From positions 1 through 64,000 of the forward strand of contig NZ_JACHCR010000009.1 of NCBI RefSeq assembly GCF_014205845.1: DNA of 64,000 bases. The letters are read 5' to 3'. The notes under the pieces are model-generated. The model saw nothing but the letters and a program-made list of their open reading frames with translations, was not told the DNA's origin and searched no databases. The DNA comes from Mucilaginibacter cryoferens. Its GTDB lineage: Bacteria; Bacteroidota; Bacteroidia; Sphingobacteriales; Sphingobacteriaceae. The translations under genes and the position numbers were made by a program. This document shows, in pieces, positions 1 to 8,426 of the stretch (its first letter is position 1; each line of letters starts with the position of its first letter).

Positions 1-108
1 AGACCATGATCTTTCTCTTTACCCTTTTCTTCTGATTTAAAATTATTCCTTATTTATCTCTTTTCACAATCTCCCACAAACATAGGATGACAAACGTTTT
101 TTAACATG

Positions 109-285
109 TCATGGGTAGGTACGAAGCGTCTATTCGCAGACTATACAGAGCGAATAGGCATGGCGAAGAATAGATTCTTCACTATCGTTCAGAATGACAA
201 AAGGGGTGGTTTTAAACCTTGTCATGGGTAGGGGGTACGACGAAGCAATAACGGCATGCCTTTGTATTTTTAGACAGCTTCTTAA
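109..285. repeat. Degenerate dispersed repeat upstream of the window's first gene
   Basis: The 389 bases before the susD stop hold no convincing gene. They contain a short palindrome (CTATTCGC...GCGAATAG, about 139-168), a stretch whose reverse strand reads GTCATTCTGAACGATAGTGAAG, and at about 271-281 the motif TTTTTAGACAG that also ends the better-preserved element at 37219-37403. It looks like a decayed member of that family. Bases 1-100 are AT-rich with nothing recognisable. Confidence 0.5.
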
Positions 286-323
286 AGCTTTCTACTAAAC
301 ATGCTATTATGCTACAATAATAA

Positions 324-351
324 AAGGCCACGCATTTGCTTGCGCGGCCTT
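324..351 (-). terminator. Rho-independent terminator after susD
   Basis: Stem AAGGCCACGC / GCGCGGCCTT around an 8-base loop. The single mismatch becomes a G-U pair only in RNA read from the minus strand, and on that strand the stem is followed by a T-rich tail. It ends the susC-susD transcript, 39 bases past the susD stop codon. Confidence 0.85.
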
Positions 352-389
352 AGCAGAATTAACTGATATTATATAAAGAACGATACAAA

Positions 390-2048
390 TCAGTTGGGGT
401 TTTTGATTGGAGCGCTACCTGATGCGGGTGGGTTGATAACATATTCGTCTGCGGGTACATCCCAGTAATCAAGAAAATCATAGTTGATGGTTGCGTGGGT
501 ATTCAAAACACCATCTGTGCCAAGCACAACAGCATTTGTACGCCCTCCTCCTTTAGATATGTCGTCTATAACACCCCATCGCCTTGCATCATAAAATGCA
601 AGTCCTCTAAACACTAATGCCACTCTGCGTTCTCTTCTTAGTTCTTCTTTCGCATCAGTTAAGCTTAATGCACTGCTCAAAGCAGCTAAACCGGCTCCCT
701 GGTAAGTTCTAACATTATTGATGCTTAATAAGCCCGAAGGTATGCTGCCTGTGTTTATTAAGGCTTCGGCTTTCATGAGTTCGTTCTCCTCGTAGCTTCC
801 GGCTATATATAATTCATAGTTACCCGGTATTTTATCGCTAAGTACCGCTACCCCGCCTTTATCAACACCATTGGCATCCAATAATTGCCACCTGGTACTA
901 AAGGTAAATCCACCCACCTGGTTGGTATACTGATTTGTAGCGAAATTAGTAGCAAGCCTTTTATCGCCGGTTTTATATTCCTGAATTAATCTTTCGCTAA
1001 CTTTAAAAGTGGTTGATTTAGGCAAACCTGTTGTCATAGCAGCAACAGATCCGCCGCTTGCCGAGAAAAATCCATTTGTTGCCGAGGTACGGCCGGTGAA
1101 AACAAAATCATCAGATTTGATGCCTGCATTTACCAATGTTAAAACAGCGCTCCAATCGGTGGCGGTCATCGCGGTTAATCTTTTATTTGCTAGTAAGTTG
1201 CGCGCTTTCATGGTGTTGATATTCCTTATCCACATATCAGTAGTAAGCACGCCACCTTTACCTGTTTGAACAAAATTTGGCAATAATTTACCCAAAACTG
1301 TACTATAATCTGATGTGCTTGTAATGGCGCTTAATAAAGTGCTTGCCTCATCAAAGTTTTTATTTGCCTCGGTAATCATGGCCGCACTTGTAACATAAGT
1401 TGATACCAGCGTAGATGTATTGCCAACGCCAACGGTGTTATCGATAATACCAGCGTAATAAACCGAGCCTATTTTTGAATATGCAAATCCTTTCCACCAA
1501 TAAGCCCACGCTTTTATGGTATTCTTTTTTGTTTCGGCATTACCGGTAAACTTTATATTATCAACTAAAGCTAATACCTGGTTACAGGCATTGTTTAATG
1601 AATACATATAGGCCCACTCATAAAAAAACATATTGGCGGGCTTTTTATCACGTGCATTACTTATTCTTATTACACTTTTAGAAGGGGATGTATTGGTGAT
1701 CTTACTGCCGTTATCAAGTATTACATAATCGGGCAGGTTAACCACGTTGATATTTTGATTAGATGCTTCGGCCGATATATTATCGCCCAATAATTCATGA
1801 TAACCAATGCCTAACGAAAAATAACTATCACCCAACCAGTTTTGATTGTCGATAATGGAAGGGCTGTTGCCATTAAATCCGTTTATGTACACCGCTGCGG
1901 TTGATAGCGAAATAATTCCTGGTTCATCCTTTGCCTGTTCTATTGTTGGTGAATTGGGATTTTTTACGTCCAGTTCTTTTTTGCAGGATGATACAGCTAA
2001 TGAGATAGCCGCTGCAAAACCAATTGATAAATATTTATATTTTTTCAT
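390..2048 (-). CDS. RagB/SusD-family surface lipoprotein
   Basis: This is a glycan- or nutrient-binding lipoprotein of the SusD/RagB type, expected on the outer face of the outer membrane as the lid of its SusC partner. It has 552 residues. A short hydrophobic leader ends in the lipobox LAVSSC with Cys22 as the probable lipidated residue, followed by KKELDV. The C-terminal part contains the family block ELRRERRVALVFRG..FYDARRWG, the usual SusD C-terminal signature. It lies 21 bases downstream of the susC gene, so the two are surely co-transcribed. No carbohydrate-active enzyme, sigma/anti-sigma pair or hybrid regulator is adjacent inside the window, so the substrate cannot be inferred. Confidence 0.93.
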   Translation of the reverse strand: MKKYKYLSIGFAAAISLAVSSCKKELDVKNPNSPTIEQAKDEPGIISLSTAAVYINGFNGNSPSIIDNQNWLGDSYFSLGIGYHELLGDNISAEASNQNINVVNLPDYVILDNGSKITNTSPSKSVIRISNARDKKPANMFFYEWAYMYSLNNACNQVLALVDNIKFTGNAETKKNTIKAWAYWWKGFAYSKIGSVYYAGIIDNTVGVGNTSTLVSTYVTSAAMITEANKNFDEASTLLSAITSTSDYSTVLGKLLPNFVQTGKGGVLTTDMWIRNINTMKARNLLANKRLTAMTATDWSAVLTLVNAGIKSDDFVFTGRTSATNGFFSASGGSVAAMTTGLPKSTTFKVSERLIQEYKTGDKRLATNFATNQYTNQVGGFTFSTRWQLLDANGVDKGGVAVLSDKIPGNYELYIAGSYEENELMKAEALINTGSIPSGLLSINNVRTYQGAGLAALSSALSLTDAKEELRRERRVALVFRGLAFYDARRWGVIDDISKGGGRTNAVVLGTDGVLNTHATINYDFLDYWDVPADEYVINPPASGSAPIKNPN

Positions 2049-2069
2049 GTTTTTAATTTAATAAGTCAA

Positions 2070-5000
2070 TTAAAATCCAAGGCTTAATCCCAATTGATAC
2101 GATTTGTTATTAGGAGTGGAGTCGTGATCTACCCCCCTGTCAAATGATGAATTTGAAGAGCCAGAGCTTATTTCAGGATCAAAGCCGGTGTATTTGGTAA
2201 ACGTTAAAATATTGCGGGCAGCAAACGTTAGTACTACTCTTCTGAAAACTTTATTAGCTATCAGCGAAGTAAAATCGTAGCCTACAGAAATATTTCTTAG
2301 CCTCACAAAAGATGCGTCTTCATAAAAGTAATCTTTAGTTCCGTTACGGGCGGGGCCGTTCCTTGCTCCAAAATAATCAGCATATATGCTTCGGTAATAG
2401 GCTGTATAGGCGGCTGTTTGGCCATCTATGGTTACCGGTTTATCATAATCGCTGCTTATGCCATCCCTATACATCCATTCTTTGGTTTGGTTGTATAAGT
2501 GGCTTCCATGAACCCAATCAAACTGAAAGTTGAATGAAAGGTGCTTGTAATTGAAATTATTAATAAACGACATGTTGAACTTAGGGTTTGGATCGCCCAA
2601 CGCGTAAACCTCATTGGTAAACTGCACGCCTTTGGTTGTTCTGTTTACTACCCTGCCATCCACTATTTCATATTGGTTATAATTTGCAGGTTGTATGTAG
2701 GCAACGCCCTCCTGGTTTTTTTGATCGAGACTTGTTAACGCCTTGTAACCATAAATCTGGCCAATTTTTGCGCCGGCCAGTAAAACTTCCTGGGTACTGC
2801 CTGCAGCTGATGTTAAGATAATTGGCGGACCGTTTATTTTATCAATTTTTGATGTTTGGTGACTAAAATTGGTGGTTACGTTCCAGTTAAAATCTTTCGC
2901 CTTCAATACATTGATATTTAAAGACGCCTGAATGCCGTTTGATGACATATCAATGGCGTTGGTTTTTAATGTAAGGGGACCGGTAGACGGTGCAACACTT
3001 ACATCATAAATTATATTGGAGCCTTTGCGGTTCCAATAGGTTACGCTTAAATTAATATCGCTTAGCCAATTGCCGTTAAAGCCTTTGATCCCGATATCGG
3101 TACCAGCTTCAAACTCTCTTGAAACTTCAACATGCAGGTCTGGGTTTTTTTGAGCATTTAGTAATGCAAACGTTAATGCATTGCCAACGTTTTTAGGGTC
3201 TAATGTAGGATACCTGTCAAAAGCGCCGGGCTGTATACCTGCTTTACCATAAGCCGCCCGTAATTTAAACTCGGGTATGCGATTACCAAGGCTGCTGTTT
3301 TTCCAGAAATCAAAAGACGATGGCCTTAAATAGGCATTTGCATTAGGGAACGTAAAGGGTTTTGAGCCCTGGCCAAATGCAGATGAATAATCACTTCTGA
3401 AACCCCCTCCGATACCTCCATACTCCCCAATATCAATTTTTTGGTTAACAACATACCCATAGGTTACAAAAGGTTCTGTGTAATCTTGCAGCACTTGTTG
3501 TGTTTGAGTTTGCTGAAAGTTATATATTGGATAGCTTGGTAAACTGTATCCATAAACAAAAAACTTGTTAAGGTTATTTTTCCTGTAATCATACTGCAAT
3601 AAAGTACTGGTTGTTATAGGAACGTTTAAGTGAAAATCTTTTTCAAAGTCAGTTCGGATAGTAGCTGATCCGTTAAAGTTCTGAAAGGTTGTATTGTTGC
3701 TTTGCTTATCAACCTCGCCGGTATTATCAGCGTTATTATTAAATGATACCCAGCTTTCTGTATCATTTGAATTGGCGTTTCCTGATTGGTTTTGATAAAT
3801 ATAATTTATATCCTGATGGGTGTTGTTTATCCCGTATTTGGCGCTCAGTTCAATAAACTTATTGATCTTGTAGTCGGCCTGGATGTTTTCAATGATATCT
3901 ATCCTGTTATCCTTTTTGCTTGCATATTGTAAATTATAAAAAGGATTGCTTCCGTTAACGCTCACTGTACCTGAGTTTAATGAATAGGGGTAATTTCCAT
4001 CGGGTAATTTTTGATTAAAATCATAAAAAGGAGAGGAGTTAAGCGCGTTAAATATTGCGTTTCCACCTATCCCGAATGATGGATTAAGGGTATTTTTTGT
4101 ATATATTAATTGTGTGGTTGATCTAAGTGTAAACCCTTTAAATAATTCGGTGCCAATATTTGCCGTTAAATTGGTCCTGTCGTTATATCCATTTTTAACA
4201 ATATTACTTTCCTGGTGATTGTTGGATATGGTTAAAGCATAATCGCTTTTTTCCGATCCGCCTGATACAGCTACACTATTATTACGCGTGTAGGCCGTAC
4301 GGAATAATTGTTTAAGGTGATCGTAATATTTAAGGTTGGTGCCATACTGCTGATGTGCCGTATTTAATGGGTTCGACATTGCAGTGGGGTTTCCATTGCC
4401 CGATGGATAGGCCCATGTGATGCCGGGGTAAGTGCCATCTTCATCCAGTTTAATAATGTTGCCACTGCCATCTATAAAATTCCCGTTAGCATCTGTTTTA
4501 AAACTGCTTAGCTTGGCCTGGTGCACGTTACCGTTATTGATATAACTACCTGCGGCAACACTGCTCGATAGATCGATCTTGACCTTTCCCTGAGCTCCTT
4601 TTTTGGTAAAAATCTGGATTACGCCGTTTGCACCTTGCGCGCCATAGATAGTTGAGGCGGCCGCTCCCTGCACAACCTCAATGTGATCAACAATTGATTG
4701 ATCAATTAAACTGATGTCTGTAGACCTCGATTCAACGCCGTCTATCAAAATCATTGGTGAAGTACCGCCCTGTATGGTATTGATACCGCGAAGAACAATA
4801 TTGGTACGGGCACCGGGTGTACCATCCACAGACGAGATCTGGGCACCGGCAATTTTACCCACAAGGGCCTGTTCAATGGATGCCTGTGGGGAGGGTGGTA
4901 AATTTTTACCTGAAATAGATTCAACAGCAATGCCTAAGCGGGCTTTACTTGTTGCCACGCCAGATCCTGTTACCACTACCTCGTTCAATTGCTTGTAATC

Positions 5001-5300
5001 GTTGGCTAAAGCAATAGTCACTACATCGCTGCTGCCAATTGGCACTTCGGTTTTTGCGAACCCAATAAAAGAAAACACAAGGGTTGTGCCGGATGAGGGG
5101 ACACTTAACGAAAACTTACCCGTGCCGGACGTTTGTGTGCCAATGTGTGTGCCTTTTATGGTAACACTTACCCCCGGAATGGGTAAACCATCGTCTTTAC
5201 TTGTTACAGTACCGGTAATTGTCCGGTTTTGGGCGTAGGCGTATTGGCAAAATAAAGCCAATAGAATCCCAATCAAGTTTTTGAGGAAACTTTTTTTCAT
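2070..5300 (-). CDS. SusC/RagA-family TonB-linked outer membrane transporter
   Basis: A TonB-dependent transporter that imports oligosaccharides or other large nutrients across the outer membrane together with the downstream SusD lipoprotein. It has 1076 residues: a signal peptide ending near AYAQ (about residue 24), a carboxypeptidase-regulatory-like beta domain (about 27-110, TGTVTSKDDGLPIPGVSVTIKG), the LNEVVVTGSG segment leading into the plug (about 110-235, with LRGINTIQGG and YGAQGANGVIQIFTKKG), then the barrel, ending in aromatic Phe (LGLSLGF). The length is normal for SusC proteins. The 566 bases upstream are AT-rich and carry its promoter. There is no N-terminal STN domain, so anti-sigma signalling through this protein is unlikely. 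Confidence 0.95.
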   Translation of the reverse strand: MKKSFLKNLIGILLALFCQYAYAQNRTITGTVTSKDDGLPIPGVSVTIKGTHIGTQTSGTGKFSLSVPSSGTTLVFSFIGFAKTEVPIGSSDVVTIALANDYKQLNEVVVTGSGVATSKARLGIAVESISGKNLPPSPQASIEQALVGKIAGAQISSVDGTPGARTNIVLRGINTIQGGTSPMILIDGVESRSTDISLIDQSIVDHIEVVQGAAASTIYGAQGANGVIQIFTKKGAQGKVKIDLSSSVAAGSYINNGNVHQAKLSSFKTDANGNFIDGSGNIIKLDEDGTYPGITWAYPSGNGNPTAMSNPLNTAHQQYGTNLKYYDHLKQLFRTAYTRNNSVAVSGGSEKSDYALTISNNHQESNIVKNGYNDRTNLTANIGTELFKGFTLRSTTQLIYTKNTLNPSFGIGGNAIFNALNSSPFYDFNQKLPDGNYPYSLNSGTVSVNGSNPFYNLQYASKKDNRIDIIENIQADYKINKFIELSAKYGINNTHQDINYIYQNQSGNANSNDTESWVSFNNNADNTGEVDKQSNNTTFQNFNGSATIRTDFEKDFHLNVPITTSTLLQYDYRKNNLNKFFVYGYSLPSYPIYNFQQTQTQQVLQDYTEPFVTYGYVVNQKIDIGEYGGIGGGFRSDYSSAFGQGSKPFTFPNANAYLRPSSFDFWKNSSLGNRIPEFKLRAAYGKAGIQPGAFDRYPTLDPKNVGNALTFALLNAQKNPDLHVEVSREFEAGTDIGIKGFNGNWLSDINLSVTYWNRKGSNIIYDVSVAPSTGPLTLKTNAIDMSSNGIQASLNINVLKAKDFNWNVTTNFSHQTSKIDKINGPPIILTSAAGSTQEVLLAGAKIGQIYGYKALTSLDQKNQEGVAYIQPANYNQYEIVDGRVVNRTTKGVQFTNEVYALGDPNPKFNMSFINNFNYKHLSFNFQFDWVHGSHLYNQTKEWMYRDGISSDYDKPVTIDGQTAAYTAYYRSIYADYFGARNGPARNGTKDYFYEDASFVRLRNISVGYDFTSLIANKVFRRVVLTFAARNILTFTKYTGFDPEISSGSSNSSFDRGVDHDSTPNNKSYQLGLSLGF

Positions 5301-5810
5301 GCTTAAATCAGTTAAATAGTTAATAGTTGTTAAAACACAATATAGATTGTAACAATTACATTACAGTTCGATAGCTGATTTTTAGCATTAAGGCAAAAAG
5401 GAGTATGGATTGTGGTTGGAATTAATGCTTTTTGTAAATTTTATATTGCAATATTGAGGAAGTGTTAATTCAGGTTGAGTTTACGATGGTATTTAAACGT
5501 TTTATTGGTGTTAAAACATCAAAAAATAAGATAACTTAAACGTTATAGTAAAGTTAATATAGTTGTGTATTGATTTTTTTTTAGTTTTAATCTGATTTTT
5601 ATTATTGTATTATTAATAATAGCTTATTTTAATAAAATAAAATTACTAAATGATTGAAAATTGAAATATTTTATAGTTAATAATTCAATTTTGTTCTACT
5701 TTTAAGTGATTTTGTGAAATAAATTTTAACAATATAAATACACTAAGTATATTTGGGCAATGGTTTTTTATTTCCAGAAGGTTTAATGTGTAACTGCCGC
5801 GACATACACA
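5301..5810. other. AT-rich intergenic region upstream of susC
   Basis: About 510 bases with very low GC separate the susC start from the pentose phosphate operon terminator. No ORF or clear repeat is present. The susC promoter should lie here, but I found no exact TAnnTTTG box at a sensible position on the minus strand. Confidence 0.5.
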
Positions 5811-5817
5811 TAAAAAA

Positions 5818-5842
5818 GGCTGCAAACGTAAAATTTGCAGCC
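5818..5842 (-). terminator. Terminator of the pentose phosphate operon
   Basis: Perfect 9-bp stem GGCTGCAAA / TTTGCAGCC with a 7-base loop. On the minus strand it is followed by a run of six T. It lies 24 bases past the pgl stop and closes the ppgK-to-pgl gene run. Confidence 0.92.
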
Positions 5843-5866
5843 TCCTTTATTTAAATTATGTTAGCG

Positions 5867-6598
5867 TTATTCTAATTCCTGCAAATTTGCCGCGGCGGGC
5901 TCATCTAAAAACCATTCGGTTTCGCCAACTATCGAGTCGATGAGTTGGGCAGGGTATTCTTCAATGTTTTCGTCGTCTTCCAGTACATGGTGTACAGCAA
6001 TTGCCTTGCCTTCGCCATAAACCAGAAATGCGATGTAGCGTGCATCGTTTATTAACGGTGCATTAAGTGTAATGCGCCATACCTGCTGGTCTTCCAGCCA
6101 TACTTCTTTTACACCGGGTGTGGTATCGTGCAATACCGGTGTATGCGGAAATAACGACGCGGTGTGCGAGTTATCGCCCAAGCCTAATAGTACAAGGTCG
6201 AAGCTTAACTCGTCCTCATCAAAAAAGGTAGCCGTCATTTCCCAATACCTTGCAGCAGCTTCGGCCGGCTCAAACGTGGTATCAACCGCGAAGATGTTGG
6301 CAGGGCTTATCAGTAAAGGATCAAACAGGGCTGTTTTAGCCATCAGGTAGTTGCTATCCTTATGGGTTTGAGGCACGTTGCGCTCATCGCCAAAAAAGAA
6401 ATAAACCTTGGTCCAGTCAACCTGGTCGGCATAGCTGGTAGAAGCTAAAAGCTCATACAGTTTTTTGGGCGAGCTGCCTCCCGATAGGGCTACGGTAAAT
6501 TTACCCCTGGCGGTGATGGATGCATCGGCTATTTTAACAAAATAATCTGCCAGGGCCATAAGCACTTCATCGGCAGTATTAAAGATATTTAAGTTCAT
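5867..6598 (-). CDS. pgl: 6-phosphogluconolactonase
   Basis: Hydrolyses 6-phosphoglucono-delta-lactone to 6-phosphogluconate, the second step of the oxidative pentose phosphate pathway, in the cytosol. It has 243 residues, the usual size of the DevB/SOL type. Recognisable blocks are FTVALSGGSSPKKLYELLA near the N-terminus, the phosphate-site segment VYFFFGDERNVP..HKDSNYLMAK, and LLGLGDNSHTASLFPHTP. In many homologues the last block reads GxDGHTASLFP; here Asp-Gly is Asn-Ser, with the HTASLFP part kept. It is the last gene of the operon, 117 bases after zwf. A 19-bp perfect inverted repeat begins 10 bases before its start codon. Confidence 0.93.
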   Translation of the reverse strand: MNLNIFNTADEVLMALADYFVKIADASITARGKFTVALSGGSSPKKLYELLASTSYADQVDWTKVYFFFGDERNVPQTHKDSNYLMAKTALFDPLLISPANIFAVDTTFEPAEAAARYWEMTATFFDEDELSFDLVLLGLGDNSHTASLFPHTPVLHDTTPGVKEVWLEDQQVWRITLNAPLINDARYIAFLVYGEGKAIAVHHVLEDDENIEEYPAQLIDSIVGETEWFLDEPAAANLQELE

Positions 6599-6608
6599 GT
6601 GCTATTTT

Positions 6609-6696
6609 TCAGTGGTCGGAGGTCTGAGATCGGTGCTCGGAGACCTGAAATCAAGAACAGGGTAATCCATTCATTTTTCAGACCTCCGACCACTGA
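6609..6696. repeat. Phrase-type inverted repeat between zwf and pgl
   Basis: Perfect 19-bp arms at 6609-6627 and 6678-6696 (TCAGTGGTCGGAGGTCTGA and its complement), with 50 bases between. A degenerate second copy of the phrase (TCGG..CTCGGAGACCTGA) follows the left arm. It nearly fills the 117-base gap. It has no T-run and so does not look like a standard terminator. Confidence 0.85.
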
Positions 6697-6715
6697 CTTC
6701 AGGCCACAGATTCAA

Positions 6716-8233
6716 TTAATTTTTCTTCCCGTTTACCGGTAATGTAAACCAGTTATAACCATCACGGGCAATTAATGCCTCGGCGGCTTCCGGTCCCCAT
6801 GAGTCGGCAGAATAATTAGGGAAGTTAAGGCTCTTTTTATGTTGCCATGTGCTTAGTATCGGCATAACCAATTCCCATGCAGCTTCAACCTGGTCGCCAC
6901 GCATAAACAGGGTTTGATCGCCCATCATGGTATCCAGTATCAGGGTTTCGTAAGCTTCTGGTGCCTGGTTGGTATAGGTACCTTTGTAATCAAACACCAT
7001 ATCAACGGCGTTTAGTACCATATCAATACCCGGGCGTTTAGCCTGTACCTGTAAGCGGATGCTCATTTCTGGCTGTATGCTAATGATCAGCCTGTTTTGC
7101 TGCCAGCTTTCGGTGGCTTCGGCAGGGAAAATCATGTGCGGCACATCCTTAAACTGGATGGTAATAACAGATGATGACTGGTGCATTCTTTTACCGGTAC
7201 GTAAATAGAAAGGTACACCCTGCCAGCGCCAGTTATCAATAAAAAACTTAATAGCTGCAAAAGTTTCGGTATTAGATTCGGGATTAACCTTAGGCTCTTC
7301 ACGGTATCCCGGAACTTCTTTGCCTTTCATCCAGCCGCTGCCGTACTGGCCTCTAACAGCCGAATTACGTACATCCTCTGGAGTAAATTTGCGCATGGCT
7401 TTTAATACATCAACCTTGCGGTCGCGTACTTCATCGGCGCTAAAGCTAACCGGTGGTTCCATGGCAATGTGGCAAAGTAATTGCAACAGGTGATTCTGTA
7501 TCATATCGCGCATAGCGCCACTGCCATCGTAGTAATCACCACGTTCTTCAACGCCCAGTTGCTCGGTAACCGAGATCTGTACGTGCTCAATATAGTTACG
7601 GTTCCACAATGGCTCCATAATGGAGTTTGCAAAGCGGAAAGCCATTATGTTTTGTACGGTTTCTTTGCCCAGGTAATGGTCTATACGGTATATCTGGCAT
7701 TCGTCGAAAATGCTCTTCAACAATTGGTTTAGCTCTTTGGCAGTTTCCAGATCGTGGCCAAATGGCTTCTCGATAATGATGCGTACCCGTTTTTTATCTT
7801 CGGCCAGTTTGGCTTTAGAAATATTGGATGCGATGATAGGGAAAAAGTTAGGCGCTACTGCAAGGTAAAACAATACGTTTGCCTTGGTTTTCCACTCGGC
7901 ATTGTGCTTGTCTATCCGTTTACCAAACTCTTTATAGGTTTCGGCGTCGGTTGCATCAGATACCTGGTAGTAAATGTTGTTTACAAACTCGGCCCATTTC
8001 TTCTCGTCGGTTTTACCGCTGCGCGAAAACTGGTTGATATCGTTATGCAGGTTCTCTCTGAATTGCTCGTCGGTAAGTTTGGTACGTCCGGTGCCAATTA
8101 TAGAAAATTGCTTAGGCATCCAGCCGTCTAAAAATAAATTATACAGTGCCGGGGCAATTTTACGGGAATTTAAATCGCCCGTGCCACCAAAAATAATAAA
8201 TATGGTAGGCTCTGATTTTGTGCTTGTGCTCAT
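6716..8233 (-). CDS. zwf: Glucose-6-phosphate 1-dehydrogenase
   Basis: Oxidises glucose 6-phosphate to 6-phosphoglucono-lactone, producing NADPH; entry enzyme of the oxidative pentose phosphate branch. From the chosen start it has 505 residues, normal for the family. The nucleotide-binding motif FGGTGDLNSRK is at about residues 15-25 and the catalytic block RIDHYLGKETVQ at about 182. I chose the ATG at 8233 (MSTSTKSEPTIF). A longer frame to 8332 would add 33 residues unlike the family and would run through the repeat arm at 8270-8280. It lies between gnd and pgl, giving three consecutive oxidative steps in one operon. Confidence 0.95.
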   Translation of the reverse strand: MSTSTKSEPTIFIIFGGTGDLNSRKIAPALYNLFLDGWMPKQFSIIGTGRTKLTDEQFRENLHNDINQFSRSGKTDEKKWAEFVNNIYYQVSDATDAETYKEFGKRIDKHNAEWKTKANVLFYLAVAPNFFPIIASNISKAKLAEDKKRVRIIIEKPFGHDLETAKELNQLLKSIFDECQIYRIDHYLGKETVQNIMAFRFANSIMEPLWNRNYIEHVQISVTEQLGVEERGDYYDGSGAMRDMIQNHLLQLLCHIAMEPPVSFSADEVRDRKVDVLKAMRKFTPEDVRNSAVRGQYGSGWMKGKEVPGYREEPKVNPESNTETFAAIKFFIDNWRWQGVPFYLRTGKRMHQSSSVITIQFKDVPHMIFPAEATESWQQNRLIISIQPEMSIRLQVQAKRPGIDMVLNAVDMVFDYKGTYTNQAPEAYETLILDTMMGDQTLFMRGDQVEAAWELVMPILSTWQHKKSLNFPNYSADSWGPEAAEALIARDGYNWFTLPVNGKKN

Positions 8234-8269
8234 TGTTGATTTTATTTTGTGAACAAAGATTTTTGGAGC

Positions 8270-8420
8270 AAGGAGCAAGGATTTTTGGAATAAGGACGAA
8301 GGGGCAAAGAGCAAGGATGACTTACTCATCATAACACTTCTTAACTCCTTAGTCTATTCATCTTTGTTCTTAACTCCCTTCTATCTATGTTCCTTCTTTT
8401 TTCTTTGTTCCTTGCTCCTT
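8270..8420. repeat. Phrase-type inverted repeat between gnd and zwf
   Basis: A purine-rich block of iterated AAGGAGCAAGGAT-like phrases (8265-8327) faces a pyrimidine-rich block (8335-8440) on the same strand. The best matched arms are AAGGAGCAAGG (8270-8280) and CCTTGCTCCTT (8410-8420). The block runs into the gnd stop region. The same phrase recurs at 49696-49849. Confidence 0.75.
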
Positions 8421-8426
8421 AAATCC

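Noticed and set aside
4714..5238. Open frames on the plus strand opposite susC
   Set aside because: They lie wholly antisense to a well-supported coding region, have no recognisable domain and reflect its codon bias.
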